The notes under the pieces were generated by a model. The model was not told the origin of the DNA. It did no database searches and saw only the letters and a program-made list of their open reading frames with translations. From the NCBI RefSeq assembly GCF_000208925.1, contig NW_001915095.1:1-25024 (forward strand): a stretch of 25,024 nucleotides of DNA. The letters are read 5' to 3'. Origin of the DNA: Entamoeba histolytica HM-1:IMSS (taxonomy: Eukaryota; Evosea; Mastigamoebida; Endamoebidae). Within the stretch, counting starts at the first letter, position 1. Every line of letters begins with the position of its first letter. Position numbers and translations under genes: made by a program. Of the stretch, positions 17,156-25,024 are shown one piece after another.

Positions 17156-18433
17156 TTAAATAGTTGAAAATGCAAGGAAATGAGATACATTAAAAGTATC
17201 TGGTTGATGACTTCCTGTAAAAACATCAGACCCAATTTCTGTTGGATCATTATAAAATTCATTAAAATCATCAGAAATAAATGCTGTTGTTCCTGTTAAT
17301 CGGATAAAATGCCAAACTTCCATTATTTCATGTTTTGTATTAAGTTCAATATTAAAGTTCATTTCTACTTTAGGATCAAATCTAACAGGAATAAGATCAA
17401 ATGGGTTTTGAAGAATAAATGGTGTTATTTTTTTAGAACCACTTATTTGGAATCCAAAACTATCACTTTCTGTAATAAAGACAATAACAATATCTTCTAA
17501 ATCAATAATCTTTTCAAGTCCAAGGAAATTAGTTCCATTATAAATTAAATTCATTTGGTCACAATGAAGAACTTCTTTTAATTCATTAATATGAGAATTA
17601 ATAAATTCTTGTGCTACAGAATCTGGTTGAATAGTCATTTGTTTTCTTTTTGTTGTTGGTATAAATTTCTTACTATAAAAATTAAATGATGATGGACTTC
17701 TTGATGATTGTGGAACATTTACTTTATTTCTTTGAACAAATGATTTACTACCTAACGAATATTTAATAGAAACTTGTTTTGTTTGTTGTTCTTCTTTAGG
17801 ACCAGTTTTAATTGGTTCATTATTAACTTCTTCTCCAAGAAAATCAGCAATGACATCAGCACTTTCAAATTCTATTTGTTGTTTCTTTCTCTTTGGAACA
17901 AAACTTTTTGCATTTAATTGAAGACTAACTTCTTTTTGTGGTTCTATACAATTATCAGCACTTCTTGAAGGAATATATGCTTCATTTGGAAGTTGTGGAC
18001 TTTCATCAGAAAAGTTTATATTTGAACCCATTCTTTGTTTTTCTAATGAATCAGTTACTGACCTTGTTACTTGTGCTTTAGGAATGAATACATTTTGATT
18101 TCCTTTCTTTCTAATATTATTCCATTTACTTGAATTAAGTTTAGTTAACATATTGTGTTCAATTGTTGATGAGATTTTAAATTCTTTAACAAATTCATAA
18201 ATCTCTTTTTCATTCTCAAAAGGAAGGCACCGTGCCAACCATTTCTCTACGGCAATTTGGTAATGTTTTTGTTCACTAATAATACAGTTAAGCTGTTGAA
18301 CAAGTTCAATTACATTTGTTAATATATCTCCAGTAACTATATCATTAATATTTTTACATTTATCTAACAATAAATTATATTGATAGCTAGAGCCGTATGA
18401 TGCGGTTGGCTGTACCAATTGAGATGGTTTCAT
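17156..18433 (-). CDS. Possible TLDc-domain protein with repeated FVP-type motifs
   Basis: The 425-residue protein is not firmly recognised. Residues 1-100 are helical. Residues 110-265 are polar and probably disordered, with five spaced short motifs: NVFIPK (114-119), EAYIPSR (151-157), KSFVPKRKK (176-184), KSFVQRNK (230-237) and KKFIPTTK (255-262). Two of them continue similarly (176-199 and 255-278, ending ADFL and QEFI), so they look like diverged duplicates. The C-terminal domain (about 285-425) contains LIYNGTNFLGLEKIIDLEDIV, then VIVFITESDSFGFQIS, resembling the beta-sandwich of TLDc proteins, a large family in Entamoeba; this is a guess from pattern. The first ATG gives the longest frame. 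A basic-rich middle could bind RNA or protein. No membrane segment. Confidence 0.6.
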   Translation of the reverse strand: MKPSQLVQPTASYGSSYQYNLLLDKCKNINDIVTGDILTNVIELVQQLNCIISEQKHYQIAVEKWLARCLPFENEKEIYEFVKEFKISSTIEHNMLTKLNSSKWNNIRKKGNQNVFIPKAQVTRSVTDSLEKQRMGSNINFSDESPQLPNEAYIPSRSADNCIEPQKEVSLQLNAKSFVPKRKKQQIEFESADVIADFLGEEVNNEPIKTGPKEEQQTKQVSIKYSLGSKSFVQRNKVNVPQSSRSPSSFNFYSKKFIPTTKRKQMTIQPDSVAQEFINSHINELKEVLHCDQMNLIYNGTNFLGLEKIIDLEDIVIVFITESDSFGFQISGSKKITPFILQNPFDLIPVRFDPKVEMNFNIELNTKHEIMEVWHFIRLTGTTAFISDDFNEFYNDPTEIGSDVFTGSHQPDTFNVSHFLAFSTI

Positions 18434-18565
18434 TCACACAATAGTATTTCCTATTCTTTTTTAGATATTTTTTTTCAATAGGTTTTTTTATAGTTTTAAA
18501 AAAATAAAAAAAAACATTAACAAAAAAAAAAGTTTCTTTTTATTGTAAAAAGTATGTTTTAAGTT

Positions 18566-19222
18566 CTAAGCAAAATTAGCTTCAAAATACTTTTTCATCT
18601 CAAACAAACGTCCAGCATCATCTTTTTTAGCAGTTCCTGCTAACCATCCAGGAATTGATCCACGTGCATCAATAACTACAACTCTATGAACTTCAATTTT
18701 ATTATCACCAAGTGGTTTTAAAACTAATCCACTCTTCTTATAACCACGAACATAATTCTTATTTGGTGTTGTCCATTTAGCTGGATAATTTACTGATTCT
18801 TGAAGAAGATAATACTTTCCATCTCTTTGGAACCAATTTTGAACTCCAACAAATTCACGAGCAGTTACTGGCCATGGTGCTTTATAGCATACACGTGCTA
18901 TTTCACATCCTTCATCTTCAAAACGTTGATCACGTTCAAATTCAAGAAGATCAGTATCATATTTCTTTTGTTCTTCAAAAGTAGAGTGAATAAGGAAATT
19001 ATATACTTTCTCAATATTAGCATTAATAGTACAACTGCTCATTACAAGGTGTTTATATTCTTGTTGTGGTTGGTCTACTAAAGTAATTTCTGGGTTATTA
19101 TAAGATAAAGGATTCCATTTTTCATTAATAGCCTTGTCAATCCATTCTTTTAACTCTTCACTTTTCTTAATAATTTCTTCTTTAGTATTCACAGTAGAGC
19201 AGTATTCAATTTCCACAGACAT
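18566..19222 (-). CDS. START-domain lipid-binding protein
   Basis: The 218-residue protein is almost entirely one START (StAR-related lipid transfer) domain, about residues 25-215. Its hallmarks are EKWNPLS in the N-helix, KYDTDLLEFE at 87-96, VCYKAPWPVTAREFVGV at 111-127 (family motif with PxxxRDFV), LLQESVNYP at 139-147, and a C-terminal helix after GSIPGWLAGTAKK at 188-200. Such domains carry one sterol, phospholipid or ceramide in a hydrophobic pocket and move it between membranes. No signal peptide, membrane helix or other domain is present, so it is probably cytosolic. The first ATG is 3-5 bases after an AATATATTCAAAAAG stretch recalling the Entamoeba initiator. It is transcribed in the same direction as its neighbours, 204 bp below XRN. 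Confidence 0.9.
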   Translation of the reverse strand: MSVEIEYCSTVNTKEEIIKKSEELKEWIDKAINEKWNPLSYNNPEITLVDQPQQEYKHLVMSSCTINANIEKVYNFLIHSTFEEQKKYDTDLLEFERDQRFEDEGCEIARVCYKAPWPVTAREFVGVQNWFQRDGKYYLLQESVNYPAKWTTPNKNYVRGYKKSGLVLKPLGDNKIEVHRVVVIDARGSIPGWLAGTAKKDDAGRLFEMKKYFEANFA

Positions 19223-19426
19223 CTTCTTTTTGAATATATTTTTATTTTTTAAGATTCAATTTAACGAAAGCATAACGTGGCATAATTGAAACAAAAGTTT
19301 TAAAGATTCCATTAAGTAGCTCAAAATCACTTTGAGTTTAAATTTTTTGTTTAACTTTTTTTTAGAAGGAAAAATCCAAGATATGAAAAACCAGTTAATA
19401 ATGTAAATTAATCATCAACCAACTAA

Positions 19427-21313
19427 TTATTGAAGCGAATGAATAAAATAATACCCAAATATCAAATCATTTTGTAATTCTTTTGTTACTCCATGTTGAA
19501 CTGGATAGTAAAATGAATGCAAAGAATATTTCATTTCTTTTAAGATTCCTTTTATTTCATTATGTTTAATGTCAATTGTTGTAGGTTGTATAATTGTACT
19601 GAAATTTGGTATTTTATTATAAACAAACAATACTTCTTGAGAAAGTTGATTTCTTATTACTTCAAGTTTATTTAATTCTTTGATATGGCTTTCTACATAT
19701 TGATGAATAAGAGATATATCTGGGAATCCAACTAATGCTATTCCTTTATAAGAGACATCTTGTCCATGTGCATCAATAATCACTTGTTCTGGAATAGTTT
19801 TTTTGAATTCTGGAAGGTTATATATTTCTTGAAGTTGTTTTGGTATAAGATGAATGCTTTTAGGAGGTAAAACAGCAATGAGTTGTTCTATAGGATGAAT
19901 TGGACCATCATCTTCTGCTATTGTAGTAAATTCTACTGGTTGAAAATAGTCAACGAAATGACACAATAATGGTGCATAATGACATTTATAACCCCATTTC
20001 CATGAAAAAGCATTACCACAGTAATAATTAAAGACCCAATTCATTCCTTCTAAATAACTTTTAACACTATCTTTAATATATTCTTCTTTATTCATAAAAT
20101 ATGTTTGAACATAACGTTCTTTGTATCCTGACTGTCCTAATTTAATTATTTTATTTGTATCAATATTAATAAAACCACAAATTGGTTGAGCAGAACCTCT
20201 TCTAGTTTTCATTTGACTCTCTATTAGTCTTTGTTCGTGTTGTGCTAATTCTGTAAAAAATGCAAGAACACCATTATTATTAACTTTTCCGTTTTCTGTA
20301 ATTTTAATTCCTTTTGAATGTAATTGGAAATAAATGTTTAGTACTGTGTTTAATGCTCCCGCATAAATATCAATTCCTTCAATATTTGGAAGAAAATCAT
20401 TTCCAGCGATTGACATTAAATAAATAAAATCATTTTCTAATTCTAATCTTTCAATCGAATTTTCATATTGACTAGATAACTCTAATAACTTTTTACTAAT
20501 AAGAGAGATATTAGCAAACTCAAAAGGAATTAAAAACTCATCATCATCACTTCCAAAGACTTTTTTTAATTCTTTTTTTTCTTTTTCAATTTTTTCATTT
20601 TCAACTTTTTTTATTTTATCTTTCATTACTTTACTTTTTCCTGTTCCATTTCTTGCTGGTTTACTTCCTTTTTTATTTTTATCAAATATTTGTCTTGTGT
20701 CTTTCCTTAATATAAATATTGAGTCATAATGAAGAACTAAACTTAACAATAAAAGGTCTGCATCTTCTCCATAAATAACATGACTTTCATTTATTCGTTC
20801 TTGACTTCTTATATATTCAATAATTTTATGTTCTCCTTCTCCTGGAACATGAACACCAGAAACAATAACTTTAATTCTTCTCCAATAATCTAATCCTTTA
20901 TTGTTCATTTGATTTAAAATAAATGACTCAATTCCAACACTAATTTTTTCCATAAGTTCAGTTCCTGGAGTAATAGCATTTCCTTCAAGACAATCAGTAG
21001 TAAATCTTCTCTTTCTTTGTTGAATCATTTTTGCAATAGGACATACTCCATCAATAGCAATATAAAGTAAATTTCTAGGTCTAACTATCATAATAATTCT
21101 CATTAATTGATTTTGTATATGTTCTATAACTTCTTCAATCGTTTGTTTATCAATAGAACTATGTATTAACCCGTTAACATCAATATATAAATTATCAAAT
21201 TCTCTTCCATTTGGATTATTACGTGTTAAGTCAATATCAAATTGTTCTTTAGCCTTTCTTGAAAGATTAGGAACTGTTTTACATAACCAACGATATAATG
21301 AAGGAACTCCCAT
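19427..21313 (-). CDS. XRN: 5'-3' exoribonuclease, compact XRN2/Rat1 type
   Basis: The start MGVPSLYRWL is the family signature. Active-site carboxylates are in place: YIDVNGLIH (D45), AIDGVCP (D88), VPGEGEHK (E159, E161), YGEDADLL (D184, D186) and IAGNDFLP (D306). The basic pocket QQRKRRF (98-104) that reads the 5' phosphate is also present. The enzyme degrades 5'-monophosphate RNA processively, in nuclear transcription termination and rRNA processing (Rat1) or cytoplasmic mRNA decay (Xrn1). At 628 residues it is much shorter than Xrn1 (about 1500) and shorter than Rat1 (about 1000), lacking the long C-terminal extension, so Rat1/Xrn2 type is more likely. A Lys/Glu-rich insertion at about 211-256 interrupts the catalytic region. 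The first ATG is certain because Gly2-Val-Pro packs at the active site in the family. Confidence 0.95.
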   Translation of the reverse strand: MGVPSLYRWLCKTVPNLSRKAKEQFDIDLTRNNPNGREFDNLYIDVNGLIHSSIDKQTIEEVIEHIQNQLMRIIMIVRPRNLLYIAIDGVCPIAKMIQQRKRRFTTDCLEGNAITPGTELMEKISVGIESFILNQMNNKGLDYWRRIKVIVSGVHVPGEGEHKIIEYIRSQERINESHVIYGEDADLLLLSLVLHYDSIFILRKDTRQIFDKNKKGSKPARNGTGKSKVMKDKIKKVENEKIEKEKKELKKVFGSDDDEFLIPFEFANISLISKKLLELSSQYENSIERLELENDFIYLMSIAGNDFLPNIEGIDIYAGALNTVLNIYFQLHSKGIKITENGKVNNNGVLAFFTELAQHEQRLIESQMKTRRGSAQPICGFINIDTNKIIKLGQSGYKERYVQTYFMNKEEYIKDSVKSYLEGMNWVFNYYCGNAFSWKWGYKCHYAPLLCHFVDYFQPVEFTTIAEDDGPIHPIEQLIAVLPPKSIHLIPKQLQEIYNLPEFKKTIPEQVIIDAHGQDVSYKGIALVGFPDISLIHQYVESHIKELNKLEVIRNQLSQEVLFVYNKIPNFSTIIQPTTIDIKHNEIKGILKEMKYSLHSFYYPVQHGVTKELQNDLIFGYYFIHSLQ

Positions 21314-21606
21314 CAGTCTTGTTTTTTTGATAATAACAGTTTATCCTAAAAATTTTTTGTTGTTCTTTTGAAGTATGTCTTTTCTCATAATTTTCTTAGA
21401 ACTAAAAAGTTGTAATAGTTATTTTGACTCATTAAAGAAGTTTTTATTCAATTAGGTATGATATTTTACTTCTTTGTTTTATTTTTTTTTGATTTTATTG
21501 TATGTTTTTAATAGAGTTATTTATTCACTGTAATTTAGTTAAAAAATAAATAAATTTTATATCATTTAAAGTGATTTTTTCGAATAAGCTTCATTAAAAA
21601 TTCCAT
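21314..21606. other. Spacer between XRN and GNA1
   Basis: 293 bp of T-rich DNA holding the XRN promoter and the GNA1 3' end. No clear TATTTAAA box is visible; no other feature is seen. Confidence 0.4.
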
Positions 21607-22148
21607 TTATTTATTTAAATAAATCGCCATACAATTGTCTTTGTATGTCATCCCACATTTTTCATAAAACCCTTTGACTCTGTCTTTACAATCTAAAATA
21701 ATTCTACAACACCCTTCATCTTTTCCAATAATTAACAGTGAGTCAATTAATCCTTTACCAATTCCTTGATTTCTTCTGCTTTGTGTCACTCCAATATCTT
21801 CAATATGTCCGACTAACCCTCCATTCCAAATAAATTTTCTTTCAATGAACAAAGTACCAACACAAACTATTTTTTCTTGTTCATCTTCTCCAACAACAAT
21901 AACATATCTACCAGTTTCTTTCTACCTCATTTAGTTCATTTAAAATATAGCACTTTGTTGTGTGTCTAGACAAAAAGACAAACCAATTCATCAAAGATTT
22001 TTTCATATTTTTGTTTGTCCATTTGACAATTTGATAATTCATTTAGAACTTGAATAACTCCTTTATGGTAATCTTCTCTTTCTAAACATCTAAAGCGAAT
22101 ATCATTTATTATAGGTAGTGTTGATTTTATATGGTATATACTATTCAT
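21607..22148 (-). CDS. GNA1: Glucosamine-6-phosphate N-acetyltransferase, two exons
   Basis: Exon 1 (22148-21984) and exon 2 (21921-21607) join in frame to 159 residues, the same length as yeast Gna1. The enzyme acetylates glucosamine 6-phosphate with acetyl-CoA, a step to UDP-GlcNAc, which feeds chitin of the cyst wall, N-glycans and GPI anchors. The fold is GNAT: N-terminal helix region FRCLEREDYHKG (19-30), central strand with VCVGTLFIERKF (about 74-85), NGGLVGHIEDIGV, the acetyl-CoA loop RRNQGIGKGLI (about 105-115), and the C-terminal signature ILDCKDRVKGFYEKCGM close to the yeast motif. The splice site is chosen because it replaces a premature TAG with KETGRYVIVVGEDEQEK. It lies next to the gene desert and is the last recognised gene. 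Confidence 0.93.
21922..21983 (-). other. Intron of GNA1 (62 nt)
   Basis: On the minus strand the donor is GTTTGT (21983-21978) and the acceptor GAGGTAG ends at 21922. The phase is zero on both sides: exon 1 ends GAATTG, exon 2 begins AAAGAAACT. Unspliced reading stops within six codons. Confidence 0.88.
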
Positions 22149-25024
22149 AAGTATAAAAATGAATAATGCTTAGAACTTTTTATTTGAAAATATTATTTTT
22201 AATTTATTCATTTCAATGCATCATAGATATAATTGTCATGTATTACATATTTATAAATATACTGAATAATACAATACATAATTATGTTATACTTATCACT
22301 GTATCCGAGTGTATGCATTAAAAGTTAGTCCATTGTTTAAATCATAAAAAGTCTTAAATTTTTTTTCATTGTATTCAATAAATGTGATTGTATTATAATA
22401 ACACTTCTGAGGCAGTACCAATAAAAGTTCATAAAAAGAGCTATAAACAAATAATGAAAGAATATTATTTTATTACAATATTAGTTGATGTTTATTTTTA
22501 AATGTAATACTTATTTGGATAATGAAATAAGAAATGATATGTAATATAAGAAATAAAATAATAATATTTAATAAAAGAAATAGGATGATAGTAGTAGTGG
22601 TTTATATACTAATTCTATTAAAATTGATCTTTTATAAGAAAAATAATTAACTAAATCAAAAATGTAATTTGAATATTATAAATATCATACATTGTTAAAT
22701 ACCCAATGTTCAAATAATAAATCAAACAATAATGTATCAAAGTAATTTAAAAAACTTTAAATATTAATAAAATAAAATGAAAATATTATAATTATAAAAA
22801 TAAAATAAATGAAAGTACATAAACAAAAGAGGATTATAAAAAAGAATATACATTAAAAAGAGTTTTATACTAAAACATCACAATTATATAGTGAATTAGT
22901 ATGAATGATAACTTCAAAATATTTAATTTGAAATTGTTTCATAATTGATTATAACTAATTATGATTTGGTATTAAAGTTCAATGTATTAAAAAGTTGAAT
23001 CTAGAAAGAAGTAATAAAACATACACAACAACTCACTATACAAATTATACAATATTTATATAATAGAATATAAGACTTTTAATTAAAAAGAGTGTTGGGT
23101 AATAAATAAAATAATTAAACAATAAGTTTTAATTAAGTTATATTAAAATTAAAGTGTAAAAATAATAAAAAATTTCAACAAAACGAGCTAGTGTTAAATG
23201 AAATAAAAATAATATATGAGATGAATTAAATAAATAATTGATTAAATGGTATTAAATCAAAAAGAAACATGTTTAAGTTATTGAGAAATATACAATAATA
23301 ATAATGAAAGAATACAAAGAAAATATATACTATTAATGAAAATAGATATTTGAAGAGTTATTCAATAAATTTAATAAAATTGATGATGGATATGATAATT
23401 AATAACTCATAAGAAAAAGAAATTAATTCAAAGAAATAAAACAATCAAATATAAATAGAGAAATAACAATGAATGGAGAAATATTAAACAATAATACTAG
23501 ACAATGATACATATGTTGTTCATGAAAATAAGTTAATAAAATAGAAAAATAGAGACAATGAAGAGATCTCAAAATAGAAAGGAATATATAATATAATAGT
23601 AAGAAATATTTTAATATTGATATTGATAGTATAATAAAAATAAAAATGAAAGATAGTTGAAATAGCATATAAATAATATAAGAATATTAATTCAATAAAT
23701 TTATAAGTAATAAAGAAGAAAGTCAAAAACAAATTAAATTGAGATTTAGAGTTATAAAACATCATTAATTAATAATGAAATATGAATTTGTTTAATAGTG
23801 ACAATGTTAAGAATAATATAACTAAATAATAGTAAAATACATATTTTTGTGTATGTTTTTACAATATCAGTTAAGAATGATATATACATTGAAAATTCAA
23901 AAATATTTTGATTTATAATGATAGGAAATGTAAAATATGGTTATGATTATAAGTAGTAATGAATAATCAAAGAAGAAATAAGAATTAACAGAATAAGTGA
24001 TACTTCAATTTCATCAAATAAATATTTGATAAAGAATGAAACTGAGTGATAGATTAAAACACTCTGATATCATTGAATAAAAAGACATTAAAGTGTATAA
24101 TATCTAATATAAAAAATAGTTACATGTTAAATTAAAATGAATAATTAACATAATTTTGATTTGATGAGAAACAGTAAAATGAAATAATATTGTTTGAAAT
24201 AATATTTATTGGTGAAATATATTCAAAATAGATAAATTTGATATTTTTTAAATAAACATGACATGACAATAAACAAAGAATCATAAATAATCCAATGGAT
24301 AAATAACAAAATAATTAACAAATATGAATTAATAAAACATTGGAATGTCATATAAGTTCATGAACAATTCTCGTTTAAATTATTAAGTACTAACAATTTA
24401 TATATTAAATACTAAAATTAAATATTAAAATATTTAACAATAATAATACGATAACAGAAGTTATTATTCAAAAAAACTAAATCAAATTGATACATTAATG
24501 AAAAATGTTCTAGTTATGAATAAACATATTATGAATGATTTAGAGATAGAATAATTAATAACAAATGAACATATAATTTGTTAATATGATAAAGTCTGAA
24601 TAAAGTATTTTTTAATAATTTTAATTTCATATTATAAACTACACCTACTAATAAAAGAATAGATAATTTTTTTATGAATATTAATTGAAACATCAATTTT
24701 ATTATCATTTTTATATAGTAATTATTGTTATCTCATTTTAATTTTGTTTTAGAGTTATTATTCAAGTAAAAACTAATTCAATACATGTCTAATATTTATT
24801 ATCAATTTTATTTTTGGGTTATTAAAATAGGAATAAAAATTATCTAAAATTTAGAATAATAATTATTTGCATTTTGAATTGAAAAATGTATAAAATTTTT
24901 GTTTTATTGATTCTGATTTATGATTTATTATATTTTTATTAATTTATTTATTTTGTTGATTGAATTACAAAAATGAATTGAATTTTAATTTAATTTCATT
25001 TCAATTTTTTTTGTTATTGAACTA
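22149..25024. other. AT-rich gene desert with strand asymmetry
   Basis: About 2.9 kb without a supported gene, tRNA or clear tandem repeat. From about 22550 to 24600 the + strand is A-rich with frequent AATGAA/GAATGA words, and after about 24610 it becomes T-rich. Open frames at 23423-23668 and 23520-23765 (-) are Phe/Leu/Ile strings caused by composition. The A-rich part has the composition of the LINE coding strand, so a very old retroelement remnant is possible, but no RT or endonuclease motif is readable. GNA1 promoter elements must lie just above 22148; no clear box is visible. Confidence 0.5.

Noticed and set aside
10055..19222. Functional lipid-transfer cluster of NPC1 and START genes
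   Set aside because: They are separated by unrelated genes on both strands, and I know no clustering of such genes in Entamoeba; coincidence is the simpler view.

Overview
The window looks like nuclear DNA of an amoeba of the Entamoeba histolytica/dispar/nuttalli/moshkovskii group. Supporting this are the extreme A+T content, compact and mostly intronless genes with very short gaps, tiny introns with GTTTGT-type donors and T-rich TAG/AAG acceptors, TATTTAAA-like boxes about 25-45 bases upstream of start codons, a serine-rich octapeptide-repeat surface antigen of the SREHP type, and a decayed R2/R4-type LINE with a restriction-enzyme-like endonuclease. The species cannot be settled by eye; the octapeptides (ESSDNKPN/ESSNNKPD type) differ from the E. 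histolytica pattern as I remember it.

Layout. 1-613 is AT-rich and holds no supported gene. 614-1309 (-) is the SREHP-like antigen with 18 tandem octapeptides. 1310-3181 is pyrimidine-rich with no gene. 3182-8204 is a retroelement block. It starts with an inverted copy of a LINE 3' end (3182-3429, -), then a junction region with a pseudoknot-capable motif (3430-3521) and four 20-bp tandem repeats (3601-3680), then a decayed LINE on + with ORF1 coiled coil, reverse transcriptase (YMDD), CCHC-like finger and PD...D endonuclease. 8529-8795 (-) is a small unknown gene. 10055-14074 (-) encodes an NPC1-type sterol transporter. It is transcribed divergently from a three-intron TFIIB-like gene (14437-15381, +) that no single open frame shows. 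15721-17046 (+) is a SET-domain protein, which converges on 17156-18433 (-), a possible TLDc protein with repeated FVP-type motifs. Then, all on -, come a START-domain protein (18566-19222), a compact XRN-type 5'-3' exoribonuclease (19427-21313) and a two-exon glucosamine-6-phosphate N-acetyltransferase (21607-22148). 22149-25024 is a very AT-rich gene desert with strong strand asymmetry.

The genes are mostly unrelated housekeeping functions: lipid traffic (NPC1, START), transcription and RNA decay (TFIIB-like, XRN), protein methylation (SET), and amino-sugar supply for chitin and GPI anchors (GNA1). GNA1 and the GPI-type tail of the antigen share a pathway only in a general sense. I saw no operon-like or defence system. 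The least explained part is 3182-3690, where a LINE 3' end in reverse orientation abuts a pseudoknot-capable sequence whose helix order resembles an HDV-like ribozyme, followed by short tandem repeats. This could be the 5' end of the LINE or the head of a SINE-like element.
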